From the NCBI GenBank assembly GCA_024684535.1, contig JAIKWQ010000083.1:1-37090 (forward strand): a stretch of 37,090 nucleotides of DNA, in the 5' to 3' direction. Under the pieces are notes generated by a model. The model was not told the DNA's origin. It saw nothing but the letters and a program-made list of their open reading frames with translations, and searched no databases. Source of the stretch: Eubacterium sp. Lineage in GTDB: Bacteria > Bacillota > Clostridia > Lachnospirales > Lachnospiraceae. Positions 24,891 through 34,328 of the stretch are shown piece after piece; the first letter of the stretch is position 1; each line of letters begins with the position of its first letter. A program made the position numbers and the translations under genes.

Positions 24891-25550
24891 TTATTTTTTC
24901 TCTATTTCTAATACCAGTTCACTCAGTTTTTTCGCCAGCACTTCATGCGCCTCAGGATCAAGATGAAGCGAATCAGTTTCTGAAGGTTTTATGTACTTGG
25001 CCGCATCAAAAAAAATGCGCCCATACTCATCTGCTACTCTGCGATACTCCGTTGGGAATTGCCTTGATCTTTCTATGGCATTTTCCAGAAAGCATCCATA
25101 GAAAACAGAGTGAGTTATTCCCTCGCCAATCTCAGGCGGTGAAACAAGGATAATCTCGGGTACATACCCCTGCTTTTCTCTTGTGAACTCAATGATTGTT
25201 TTTGCAAGCACTCCGGTCCTGTCAGCAATTTCAGCTGCACTCGCATGAAATACCTCTTTTAAATCATTGCTGCCCAGCATAAGTATCACGACATCAACCG
25301 GTTTATGCGAATTCAGACAAGGTTTCAGATAATCAAGGCCGTTTTTCCAACCCTCCAGCGGGTCGTCATAAATAGTGGTTCTTCCGTTGCAGCCTTCCTC
25401 TATCACACGATAGTTATCCCCCAAAAGCATCGCAAGACGTGAAGTCCACCTGACACCCTCAGGATATCTAAGTCCCGTTCTCGGGTCAAATCCATAGGTG
25501 TTGGAATCGCCATAGCATAGAACGTTAATTATTTCATTTTTTTGAGACAT
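24891..25550 (-). CDS. SGNH/GDSL-type hydrolase
   Basis: The protein is about 219 aa from the second of two adjacent ATGs (25550), which has the better spacing to GGAGAGG; the frame is open back to 25625. Block I is YGDSN with Ser16 as nucleophile, block III is LGSND, and block V is DSLHLD with the Asp and His of the triad. No signal peptide is seen, so it is probably a cytoplasmic esterase acting on acyl or acetyl esters. It overlaps the end of clpC by 17 bases. Confidence 0.87.
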   Translation of the reverse strand: MSQKNEIINVLCYGDSNTYGFDPRTGLRYPEGVRWTSRLAMLLGDNYRVIEEGCNGRTTIYDDPLEGWKNGLDYLKPCLNSHKPVDVVILMLGSNDLKEVFHASAAEIADRTGVLAKTIIEFTREKQGYVPEIILVSPPEIGEGITHSVFYGCFLENAIERSRQFPTEYRRVADEYGRIFFDAAKYIKPSETDSLHLDPEAHEVLAKKLSELVLEIEKK

Positions 25551-28002
25551 CATTCCTCTCCAGTTCAACCTTCTTCCCAACAACCTTGGTAAATATCGCC
25601 TCGCCCCGGTGGATTTCGCCCGCAATCATACTCTCTGCAATCACGTCTTCCACCTCTCGCTGCAATGCGCGTCTGATAGGTCTTGCGCCGTAGTCTTTGT
25701 CAAAGCCTTTTTTCGCAACGAAATCTATCACATCGTCTGTGACAGTGAGAGAAATATCCGTCTGGTCTTTGACTCTGGTCTCAAGATTCTTCGCAAGTAT
25801 TCCTGTGATATCGTGGATATTTTCCTCCGAAAGCATATGAAATACTATCATCTCATCCACGCGGTTTATAAACTCAGGTTTGAAGATATGACGAACTTCT
25901 TCCATCACACCCTCTTTCATTTTTTTGTGGTCTTCTTCAGGCGTTGACGACGCTCCGAAGCCAAGATTTTTCGGAGAAATAATTCTGTTTGCTCCGGCAT
26001 TTGAAGTCATAATTATAATAGTATTTTTGAAGTCTACTTTTCTGCCATGTGAATCCGTAATATGTCCGTCTTCAAGCACCTGCAAAAGCATGTTGAACAC
26101 ATCCGGATGCGCTTTTTCTATCTCATCAAATAGTATTACTGAGTACGGTTTGTTTCTGACTTTCTCACTCAGCTGACCGCCCTCATCATATCCGACATAT
26201 CCAGGCGGCGATCCGATCATTTTTGATACACTTGCTTTTTCCATATATTCGGACATATCAATTCTGATCATATCCTTTTCCGAACCGAATACAGCCTCCG
26301 CAAGAGCCTTCGTAAGCTCTGTCTTTCCAACTCCCGTCGGACCCAAGAATAAAAATGAACCGATAGGTCTTTTCGGGTCTTTCATCCCCACGCGTCCTCT
26401 TCTGATTGCACGCGAAACAGCACTCACTGCCTCGTCCTGTCCAACCACGCGTTCATGAAGTATGCTCTCAAGTTTTTTCAGTCTTTCAAGCTCTGCTTCT
26501 TCAAGCTGCGAAACAGGTATATGGGTTCTTCTTGATACTACTTCAGCAACCTGTTTTTCGTATATCACTCGCTCTGCTTTTTTTGATTTTTTCTTAAGCT
26601 TATTTCTCTCTTTTTCAAGTTTTTCATCGTTTTCTTTTTCATGCTCACCGATTTCTATGGCAAGTTCTATATCGCCGTCTATCAGTGCCTGTTCCTTCTG
26701 CGCGTAGAGTTCAGCTTCTTTTTCCTCAAGCCCTTTCAGTTCATCGCTTTTTTTGATCACAGCCTGAAGATGAAATCTGGCCGCTGCCTCATCAAGCAGA
26801 TCTATCGCCTTGTCAGGTTGATATCTGTCATTGATATATCTGGTTGAAAATCTCACTGCGGCATCTATAGCTTCATCACTTATAGTTACCTCATGATAGT
26901 CTTCATAGAGTTTTCTCAGACCTTTCAGAATCTCTATGGTGTGCGCCTGCGTGGGTTCCTCTACCATAACTGACTGGAACCTTCTCTCGAGCGCAGCATC
27001 TTTCTCTATATGTTTTCTGTACTCCTCGGTTGTAGTAGCACCGATAACCTTGATCTCACCTCTTGCAAGAACAGGCTTCAGAATATTGGCAGCATCAAGT
27101 GATCCCTCTGCTCCACCTGCTCCTATCACCGTATGTAGCTCATCGATAAACAGAAGCACATTTCCGTCTTCTTTTGCTTCACTCAACGCTCTTTTAATCC
27201 TCTCCTCAAACTCGCCCCTGTACTTTGTCCCCGCAACCATTGCAGACAAATCAAGCGCAAGCACCTTTTTGCCCATCAAGCTTTCAGGTACTTCCTCTCC
27301 TACAATCCTTGTTGCAAGTTCCTCAGCTATAGCTGTTTTTCCAACTCCGGGTTCACCAATCAGACATGGGTTATTTTTGGTACGACGACTGAGGATTTCT
27401 ATCACGCTCTCAACCTCATCTTCGCGCCCTATAACGGGGTCTATTTTTCCTTCTCTCGCAAGTTGATTTAAGTCTCTCGCAAACTGGTCAAGCACCGGTG
27501 TCTGTGTGCTTTTCTTTTTGTACTTGGTACGTGTGGCAATCAGCTCATTTTTCGCCTGCGCGGGATCCATACCAAGCGTTGTCACGATATCCATATAGAT
27601 TTTTTGGATATTTGCGCCTGAGCTCAAAAGAATTTTGTATGCAACAGTGTTTATGTCCTTGAGAACTGCCATCAGCAGATGCTCGGTTCCGACTTCTTTC
27701 TCACCGAGCGCCTCCGCCTGCTTTCCTGCCGCAAGTATCGTCTCTTCGAGCTTCGGCGAAAGCGTGCTCTCCGCAGTGTCCATAAGCGCTGTATCAGCTC
27801 TGCCTATATAAGTCTCTATCTCATACCGGATGTCCTCTTTCTGAAGTTTATTCTCCTTCAGGATGGTCTGTGCCATCCCCGGCGCCGCACAGAGTCCGTA
27901 AAGCAGGTGCTCAGTCCCAATAACGGGATTCCCCATCTTCGCCGCGAATTTCGCCGCTTTCGTAATCACCTTCTCCGCTTCCGGTGTCATCTTTTTCCTC
28001 AT
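25534..28002 (-). CDS. clpC: ClpC AAA+ unfoldase of the ClpCP protease
   Basis: The protein is 822 aa from the ATG at 28002 (GGAGG, 6-base spacing); an ATG at 27990 is possible too. It has an N-domain with two repeats ([18 protein letters not shown]), a first AAA+ module (Walker A GEPGVGKT), a short UVR-type coiled-coil middle domain (about 405-465) and a second AAA+ module (GPTGVGKT). An LGF loop after TSNAG is the expected ClpP-docking site. The short middle domain separates it from ClpB. The usual Bacillus neighbours ctsR, mcsA and mcsB are missing here; instead the gene sits in a surface-protein cluster. Its first 92 bases lie inside the upstream gene. MecA at 7-828 is a likely adaptor. 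Confidence 0.95.
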   Translation of the reverse strand: MRKKMTPEAEKVITKAAKFAAKMGNPVIGTEHLLYGLCAAPGMAQTILKENKLQKEDIRYEIETYIGRADTALMDTAESTLSPKLEETILAAGKQAEALGEKEVGTEHLLMAVLKDINTVAYKILLSSGANIQKIYMDIVTTLGMDPAQAKNELIATRTKYKKKSTQTPVLDQFARDLNQLAREGKIDPVIGREDEVESVIEILSRRTKNNPCLIGEPGVGKTAIAEELATRIVGEEVPESLMGKKVLALDLSAMVAGTKYRGEFEERIKRALSEAKEDGNVLLFIDELHTVIGAGGAEGSLDAANILKPVLARGEIKVIGATTTEEYRKHIEKDAALERRFQSVMVEEPTQAHTIEILKGLRKLYEDYHEVTISDEAIDAAVRFSTRYINDRYQPDKAIDLLDEAAARFHLQAVIKKSDELKGLEEKEAELYAQKEQALIDGDIELAIEIGEHEKENDEKLEKERNKLKKKSKKAERVIYEKQVAEVVSRRTHIPVSQLEEAELERLKKLESILHERVVGQDEAVSAVSRAIRRGRVGMKDPKRPIGSFLFLGPTGVGKTELTKALAEAVFGSEKDMIRIDMSEYMEKASVSKMIGSPPGYVGYDEGGQLSEKVRNKPYSVILFDEIEKAHPDVFNMLLQVLEDGHITDSHGRKVDFKNTIIIMTSNAGANRIISPKNLGFGASSTPEEDHKKMKEGVMEEVRHIFKPEFINRVDEMIVFHMLSEENIHDITGILAKNLETRVKDQTDISLTVTDDVIDFVAKKGFDKDYGARPIRRALQREVEDVIAESMIAGEIHRGEAIFTKVVGKKVELERNDVSKK

Positions 28003-29047
28003 ACAAGTCCTCCATCTCCTCGTAAGATTCAAGTTCTTTTCTCATTCTTCTCACGAGAACTACTAATGATATACAAAAAATACTGAGTATTACTATCAAA
28101 ATATATAATAAGATACTGTAACCACTTTTGCCGTCTTTGTCAAGGTTTTTATTCACGTCGACAGCCGTAGGACTTACGGCAATTGTCTCGATTTCATCCT
28201 GCGTTCCTTCCTGATTTCTGACAACATAGAATTTATATGTTCTTTTGTCTCCATTTTCTGCTGTGACGGTGAGCTTAACAACATTCTCACCAAAACTCAA
28301 ATCTCTGTTTCCGCTTATGCTTGCTCGCGCCTTCTTGCTCGCGAGAATATAATCTATAAAAAATGTTTCTGTATCGGGCGATACGGTTACTTCGTATTCC
28401 TTGATTCCGGAATTAAATTCAGGTGTCATGCTTATTGCATTTGTACGTATATCTTTGACTTTATTACTCTTGCTTAATTCTTTTTTTTCACCCGGCTCAA
28501 TTCCCGTCTGCTGATCCGATGGAACCACATCTCCTCCATCAGCACTTTTCTTTCCAATCTCAACTTCTATCTTGTCTGTGCTTAGTGATATTGGCTGTCC
28601 GTCGGGAGTAAGCACGTTTGCACCCTGCCTGATAAAAATGCTTCCTGTTCCCTCTTTTTTTGCAAAAAACTGCAAAGAGTATGTCCTAGTCATCGGCGAA
28701 TCAGTTGTGCCTGCTGAGTTAATATGCACTCCTCCGGTTTCTTTTGCAGCCTTCGTCCCGCCTTCCATAAACTTAAAAATATCCGTATTGAAGTCCACAT
28801 AGAAATCTGTATCACCAACACCCGAACCTGATGAGACGCGACATACGACCGTGAAAAAATCCCCCTTCGCATATATTGTCTCACTGGTTTCAAGCGCAAT
28901 CCTTCCGCCTGCGGCCTGTGCTTTTTTCACCGGGCCGACCGCAACCACAGACAGTGTTGAAATTATAAGTGCAAGTGCAAAAACAAGGACCGCGAACGAT
29001 CCCCGTTTTTTATTATTTATTATACTGTTTTTCTTCATAACAATCAT
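27911..29047 (-). CDS. Membrane-anchored cohesin-like/cadherin-like surface protein
   Basis: The 378-aa protein has a signal peptide or anchor (about 15-46), a cohesin-like beta domain (about 48-165; start GGRIALETSETIYAKGD) and a linker. A cadherin-like beta-sandwich domain follows (about 195-278; SMTPEFNSGIKEYEVTV and NGDKRTYKFYV). A C-terminal membrane helix (310-333) then gives way to a basic stop and an acidic Glu/Asp/Gly tail. The tail from about residue 349 is encoded inside clpC in another frame. The start is ambiguous: GGGGAGG lies 26 bases before the first ATG (29047), and a second ATG is at 29038. It probably presents the beta domains outside the cell; no dockerin partner is visible in the window. 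Confidence 0.75.
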   Translation of the reverse strand: MIVMKKNSIINNKKRGSFAVLVFALALIISTLSVVAVGPVKKAQAAGGRIALETSETIYAKGDFFTVVCRVSSGSGVGDTDFYVDFNTDIFKFMEGGTKAAKETGGVHINSAGTTDSPMTRTYSLQFFAKKEGTGSIFIRQGANVLTPDGQPISLSTDKIEVEIGKKSADGGDVVPSDQQTGIEPGEKKELSKSNKVKDIRTNAISMTPEFNSGIKEYEVTVSPDTETFFIDYILASKKARASISGNRDLSFGENVVKLTVTAENGDKRTYKFYVVRNQEGTQDEIETIAVSPTAVDVNKNLDKDGKSGYSILLYILIVILSIFCISLVVLVRRMRKELESYEEMEDLYEEKDDTGSGEGDYESGEIRGEDGESRYWD

Positions 29048-29080
29048 AAATCCCGACGTTTATACGACGGTTTCCTCCCC

Positions 29081-30700
29081 TTATTTTGGCGCCTTACAGT
29101 TTGATTTCGGCATACTTTTGTAAACAGGTATGGAAAATACCAATGGTGTTTTTTTGAGAAGTCCGGCTTCTTCATATGCTTTTTTAACCTTCTGTGCCTC
29201 AGATGTTGCACCTTCAACATTTGTCATATATTGATGATCATATGTCTGATACGGAGTCACATCAAACTTCTCAAGGTATATGGTATTTTGTCCATTTTTT
29301 ATATATCCTTTGGCAATATAAGTTGCTCCGCCTATTATCGATCTGTACGGATCAGTCCAAGGTCTCATATATGTTTTTTCGGTACTTGATGCCCACTTCA
29401 AACCGTTTTCCATAGGGTTCTTTCCACTGTAGGCTCCTATATTGTAAAAATTATATATTCCCGGATAGTTTTTATTTTTCCCTGTTACTGCTCCGCTTGT
29501 TGTGGTCGCGCTGGTTACGACTTCCTGTTTAACTCTTGATGCCAGGTGAAGCGGACTAACCCCTGACTCTTTTGCTGCCTCCATAAAAGCTTTTGAATAT
29601 TTCATTTTTGAAGTCTTTTTCGTGGATGGGTTCACATACTTGAACTTTTTGTTTGCAAATGGGGTGTTCGATAATATCTTCGCCACCGTGTCTTCTTTCT
29701 GATATTCTTTTTTGTATTCCAAAAGCTCAAACTGGAATATAGTCCTCTCGTTTAAGAAATTTCGCGGATCCATATAGTACGCAACCGCTTTTTCCGAAGC
29801 AGCAACCCAGTTTGTTCCGTCAAGGATTTTCCAAGTTTTGGTTTTCGAATCATAGGCTCCTTTTTCTTTTGACTTCCACGCAGCTGACTTACCCTTGGAA
29901 ACCATGTTTACACCTACTTTGCTTTCTGCTTTCAACGCGGTTTTCCACTTGATTCCTGTGTTGTATATCTTGAATTCCCAGAACGGGTAATCCTTGTGCA
30001 ATACCCTCAGATACGGTTTATAGCTGTCAGGCACCCCTTCTTTTGTCATCGCCTCCTCAAACTCAGCTTCAGTGAGAGGATACACTTTTACTTTTCTTGC
30101 TTTTTTTGCAAGCTTAACATACTTCGGAGATATATATCCCTGAGTAGCTTTTTTGTTGAATTTAAAACTTATCAGATACCACTTGACAGTACCGACATAT
30201 TTTTCTGCGATTATATTTACTTTTGTTCCGTTTTTTACTGTAACTTTTGTTTTGCCCTGTTTAACCTTGGTGGCTGCTTCCGCTTCCACGCGAAGCGTTT
30301 TTGTTGTAGAAACATTGAAAATCTTTGCTGTAGTCGAGGTTTCAAGTTTGAAATCAACAACAGAACTTTTCACATAAGCCTTGACTGTTTTTTTATTGTT
30401 TAAAAATGAAATCTTGAACCATTTTTTATTATCTTTTGTTTTCTCACCTATAACAGTTATTTCAGTTGCTTTTGCCAATGTTATTTTTTTCTTTGATACT
30501 TCTTTTTCAGTGGTGAGATCCGAATTATAAATCTTAGTTTTTTTGCATAAAACAGCAGGAACGGATATGGGGTCATACACTGTTTCAGTACGATATGTTT
30601 TTGAAGCAGCTTCGGATTTCGGAGCAGATACAGCAGGTGTGAGATTAACAGCCATGGCAAAAACCATCATAATAGTAATCGCTTTTCTGACTCTTCTCAT
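29081..30700 (-). CDS. Secreted SH3-like and glucosaminidase-domain wall hydrolase
   Basis: The protein is about 539 aa from the ATG at 30700 (AGGAAAGGA upstream; two further ATGs lie at 30706 and 30709). A signal peptide is followed by two Lys/Thr-rich SH3-like domains (about 50-125 and 125-200). The catalytic region (about 305-505) has YYMDPRNFLNE, IFQFE, HLASRVKQEV and YNFYNIGAYSG, which are typical of endo-beta-N-acetylglucosaminidase domains that cut peptidoglycan glycan chains; the Glu in VKQEV is the likely acid. It lies 37 bases after addA and 33 before the cohesin-like gene. Confidence 0.85.
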   Translation of the reverse strand: MRRVRKAITIMMVFAMAVNLTPAVSAPKSEAASKTYRTETVYDPISVPAVLCKKTKIYNSDLTTEKEVSKKKITLAKATEITVIGEKTKDNKKWFKISFLNNKKTVKAYVKSSVVDFKLETSTTAKIFNVSTTKTLRVEAEAATKVKQGKTKVTVKNGTKVNIIAEKYVGTVKWYLISFKFNKKATQGYISPKYVKLAKKARKVKVYPLTEAEFEEAMTKEGVPDSYKPYLRVLHKDYPFWEFKIYNTGIKWKTALKAESKVGVNMVSKGKSAAWKSKEKGAYDSKTKTWKILDGTNWVAASEKAVAYYMDPRNFLNERTIFQFELLEYKKEYQKEDTVAKILSNTPFANKKFKYVNPSTKKTSKMKYSKAFMEAAKESGVSPLHLASRVKQEVVTSATTTSGAVTGKNKNYPGIYNFYNIGAYSGKNPMENGLKWASSTEKTYMRPWTDPYRSIIGGATYIAKGYIKNGQNTIYLEKFDVTPYQTYDHQYMTNVEGATSEAQKVKKAYEEAGLLKKTPLVFSIPVYKSMPKSNCKAPK

Positions 30701-30737
30701 AACCATCATCCTTTCCTAAAAATGTTGAAACCCGTAA

Positions 30738-33700
30738 CTACAATTCAACTTCTTTGCCGATTGAAAATGAATATAGTTTACTGCTTATGACAGGTTTTTT
30801 CAGCGACTTTTCAAGCACTTCTTTGTATAATTTCATCTGGACCGCATAGTGCTCTCGAAGTTTATCCTCCTCACCGACATCAATCCTGTCGGTTTTGTAA
30901 TCCATCAAAACGACACCGTCATCAGTCTCAAAATATCCATCAATAATCCCCTGAATAAGTATCGGTTTTTCATCATCCGTATCAGGATATATCTCTGATG
31001 CAGGCTTATACATCGTAAACGCCTGCTCTCTGTGCAACTTACCTTCGGTATACGCCTGCTTCATATCCTGACCGAGTTCGGAACAAAAAAATGTCAACAA
31101 CCTGTCGGTGCGAAGGTATTTTTTTTCTTCTTCCAAAAGCTTTCCCTGACTCACCAGATCATCTATGCATTTTTCTATATCCTCTTTCGTGTCCGTATGC
31201 TCAAAATCTATATAGGCCATCACCTGATGCCAAACCGTTCCATATGCCGCGCCGGATACTTCCGCCTCTTCCTGTTTCACGAATCGTGGAACCGGAATCT
31301 CATCAGGCTCTATTGCCTTGACAAAATCCATACCTTCCTCAGTCTCTGCTAAGGCCGCTCTCTTCACCTCAGATACGGATATCTTGGCAGGCAGAGTGTC
31401 CCGAACTTCAGCCTTCGCCGAAGCCATCTTCTTCAAAAGCTCCACGACAGTTTCATTATAAGGAGCAGATGTGTCAAAAATGTTGTTTTTTTCTATAGAA
31501 GTAGAACTGTTTTGTTTCGAGGTTCTTCCTGCTTCTGCATAGTGTTTTTCATTCCATTTGAATCCACGCTCATACTGCACCGCATTATTCAACATATCAA
31601 AATACGTTTTCACCGAGTATCTCGAATAATAATCGATATTTCTGTCGGCCGGAAACTCTTTGAAACTTCCCGATATGATAATTTTTTCCTCTGCCCTCGT
31701 AAGCGCCACATACAGAAGCCTGAGTGCCTCTCCCTTGTCCTCAAGCGCCAGTCTGTCTTTGATCAGATTCATAAATATGGTTTTCTTTTTGATTCCGTTT
31801 TCCGTATCATCCGCAAATGTCGCTATACCAAGCTCCGGATCAGTCACAAATCTGTCTCCGTCATCTTTGAACGCTTCCCCCGTCGTTCCTACGAGCACTA
31901 TGACAGGGAACTCGAGGCCTTTGCTTTTGTGTATGGTCATCAGCTGAACAACGTCATCGTTTTCAGACAGCGTCGAGACCTCACCCAAATCAAAATCAAT
32001 CTCTTTTATCTTTTCGAATGATCTCACGAATTCGTGAATTCCCATATGCCCGGCCCTGTCAAAGCTTATCGCCTGTTGCATCAGGTAATCAAGATTCGCA
32101 CACCTTCTGTCACCGTCCTTTGCGAGCGCAAAATAATTCCTGATTCCGGTTTTTTCATATATTGCCTCCAGGAGCTCGGTTGCAGATGAAGCTCCTTCCA
32201 TCTCTCGAAAGTCATCAATCATTTCCAAGAGATTTCCAATCTCCGGTTCTTCTCTGCCTGCTATCAACGCATCATACAAATCGCCTTTTTTGTGATTTGC
32301 TCTGACCGATGAAAGCTTCTCCTCCGATATACCAAACATCGGACCAAGCGCAACTGCGGCAAGCGGTATGTCCTGTCTGGGGTTATCTATTACCGAAAGT
32401 ATATCTGTCATAAGACTTATCTCTCTCGATGTATAGAATCCCTGTGACAGCACCGTATGAAAAGGAACTCCCTCGTTTCTGAAAGCCTCCGCGTATATAT
32501 CTGCCTTGTTTTTTACGCTCCTTGCAAGAATCACTATATCCGAATACTTAACGCGCCTTTTTTCGCCTTTTTCAAGAAAAAATGGTTCGTCGCCCTCAAC
32601 CATATTTTTTATCTTCTTTGCTATATGCGACGCTTCGAGATAAGTCTTGTCGCTTCCTGTTATATCGGATATGACAAATTCAACATCCACATCATCTCTT
32701 TTGTCTATATAAGTATCTTCAAAAGGATCGTCGTATTTTTCATAGTCACCACCGGGATTTAAGCAGGCATCTTCATCGTATTCTATGCCACCGATATCAG
32801 CATGCATAATTTCCTCAAAAATGTCATTTACGTGCATAAGCACCGCCGGTCTGCTTCGGAAGTTTTTATTCAAATCTATTCTTCTGTGTTTCGCATCCTC
32901 TCCCGTTCCGAATGTTTCCATCTTGTGCTCAAAAAGTTCAGGACAGGCACCTCTGAACCTGTAAATACTCTGCTTGACATCTCCAACCATAAATCTGTTT
33001 TTGGAACCGCAAAACCAAGGATAATCCGCATCATCTTCAGCATCGGAAACAGCCCACAATATAGTATCCTGAACTCTGTTTGAATCCTGATACTCATCTA
33101 TCATTATCTCATCAAATTGATGTGACAACTCTATCGCAGCTTCAGATCTGATTTTTCGACCTGTTTCCTCATCCGTATCAAAAAGAATTTTCAGCGCGAA
33201 CTGTTCCAGGTCATTGTAGTCCATAATCCCGGCTTCAGACTTGGCCTGACTGAATTCTTCCATAAATCTTTTCGTGAGTCTGAGAAGTGTATGACAGCTG
33301 CGTGCCATAACCTGTCGGTCTTTTTCGCTTTCCTCCAACTCCTGGAAGAAGAACAGGTCTTTGTCAGTGGTAAATCTTTCCACCAGCGGATGAATGTCTT
33401 TCCAATACTCAAGCATATCTTCATTTTTCGGGGGAGTTTTCTGTATTCCCGACAAATCGACATTATCTAATTTATTTTTTATGCTGTTATATGCTTCGAT
33501 ATAACCTGTTGCTTTGCCAGATGCATTCATATATGTATCAGAAATCGTCACGCATAAATACTCCAGATTATCCAAAACAGCTATATATTTTTCAGGCATA
33601 TTTTTTAACTCACGTTTTTTCAATTCGCGAATCTGTTCAAGCATACCCTGTGCCATATCTGCCTCTCGTTTTACAATCAAACGAATATACATCGAGTCCT

Positions 33701-34328
33701 CTGACAGAGGCGTATCAAGCATACTCTCCCAGCTGTCAAAAACAAGCTCTGAAAAAGGTTCTGCTATAATTTTTTTGTATATTTTTAATATCCAGTCTTC
33801 CAGCGCCGCATCGTTTTTTATCAGTGCTCGCATAGAAGCAATTCCGGTAAATCCTTCCTCGGCTTTCGCGTACTCATCCTCCAACATTTTTTCCATGACC
33901 TGATTTTTCAACATCGTGAGTTCATAGTCGTCCCCAAGCTTCAGCGACGGATCTATGCCTATTCTGTGAAAATATTGTCCGATGATAAAACTGCAAAAAC
34001 TATGCACCGTAGATATATTTGCCGATGTCAGATACTTAAGTTGCTCTCTCAATCTATCACATTTTTCTTTTGAATAATCTCCACTGTTTATCGCATTTTC
34101 TATTCTCTCTCTGATCTTTCCCTTCATATGCTCTGCAGCAGCTTTTGTAAAAGTTACAACTACAAATCGGTCTATATCTATGGGATTTTTTTCATCAATC
34201 ATTCTCTGAAAAATGCGCTCGACCAAAACAGCTGTTTTTCCGGAACCCGCAGCAGCAGACACCAGGATTTCACAGTCTCTGGAGTTGATTATTTTCTTCT
34301 GATCATCTGACCATTTTATCTCAGCCAT
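30738..34328 (-). CDS. addA: ATP-dependent helicase/nuclease subunit A
   Basis: The protein is 1196 aa from the ATG at 34328 (GGAGG, 6 bases). This full-length UvrD/Rep-type helicase has Walker A SAAAGSGKT (24-32), a Walker B IDEYQDSN region, late helicase motifs (MTIHKSKGLEFP, LYVALTRAEE) and a C-terminal RecB-type nuclease with LMDYKTDRI. With AddB it processes double-strand breaks and loads RecA after a Chi-like signal. It overlaps the end of addB by 8 bases, so the two are translated together. The length matches other AddA proteins (about 1200 aa). Confidence 0.96.
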   Translation of the reverse strand: MAEIKWSDDQKKIINSRDCEILVSAAAGSGKTAVLVERIFQRMIDEKNPIDIDRFVVVTFTKAAAEHMKGKIRERIENAINSGDYSKEKCDRLREQLKYLTSANISTVHSFCSFIIGQYFHRIGIDPSLKLGDDYELTMLKNQVMEKMLEDEYAKAEEGFTGIASMRALIKNDAALEDWILKIYKKIIAEPFSELVFDSWESMLDTPLSEDSMYIRLIVKREADMAQGMLEQIRELKKRELKNMPEKYIAVLDNLEYLCVTISDTYMNASGKATGYIEAYNSIKNKLDNVDLSGIQKTPPKNEDMLEYWKDIHPLVERFTTDKDLFFFQELEESEKDRQVMARSCHTLLRLTKRFMEEFSQAKSEAGIMDYNDLEQFALKILFDTDEETGRKIRSEAAIELSHQFDEIMIDEYQDSNRVQDTILWAVSDAEDDADYPWFCGSKNRFMVGDVKQSIYRFRGACPELFEHKMETFGTGEDAKHRRIDLNKNFRSRPAVLMHVNDIFEEIMHADIGGIEYDEDACLNPGGDYEKYDDPFEDTYIDKRDDVDVEFVISDITGSDKTYLEASHIAKKIKNMVEGDEPFFLEKGEKRRVKYSDIVILARSVKNKADIYAEAFRNEGVPFHTVLSQGFYTSREISLMTDILSVIDNPRQDIPLAAVALGPMFGISEEKLSSVRANHKKGDLYDALIAGREEPEIGNLLEMIDDFREMEGASSATELLEAIYEKTGIRNYFALAKDGDRRCANLDYLMQQAISFDRAGHMGIHEFVRSFEKIKEIDFDLGEVSTLSENDDVVQLMTIHKSKGLEFPVIVLVGTTGEAFKDDGDRFVTDPELGIATFADDTENGIKKKTIFMNLIKDRLALEDKGEALRLLYVALTRAEEKIIISGSFKEFPADRNIDYYSRYSVKTYFDMLNNAVQYERGFKWNEKHYAEAGRTSKQNSSTSIEKNNIFDTSAPYNETVVELLKKMASAKAEVRDTLPAKISVSEVKRAALAETEEGMDFVKAIEPDEIPVPRFVKQEEAEVSGAAYGTVWHQVMAYIDFEHTDTKEDIEKCIDDLVSQGKLLEEEKKYLRTDRLLTFFCSELGQDMKQAYTEGKLHREQAFTMYKPASEIYPDTDDEKPILIQGIIDGYFETDDGVVLMDYKTDRIDVGEEDKLREHYAVQMKLYKEVLEKSLKKPVISSKLYSFSIGKEVEL

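Noticed and set aside
29048-29080. Terminator between the glucosaminidase and cohesin-like genes
   Set aside because: The gap has repeated CGTCG-like words but no stable stem with a T run; the genes look co-transcribed.
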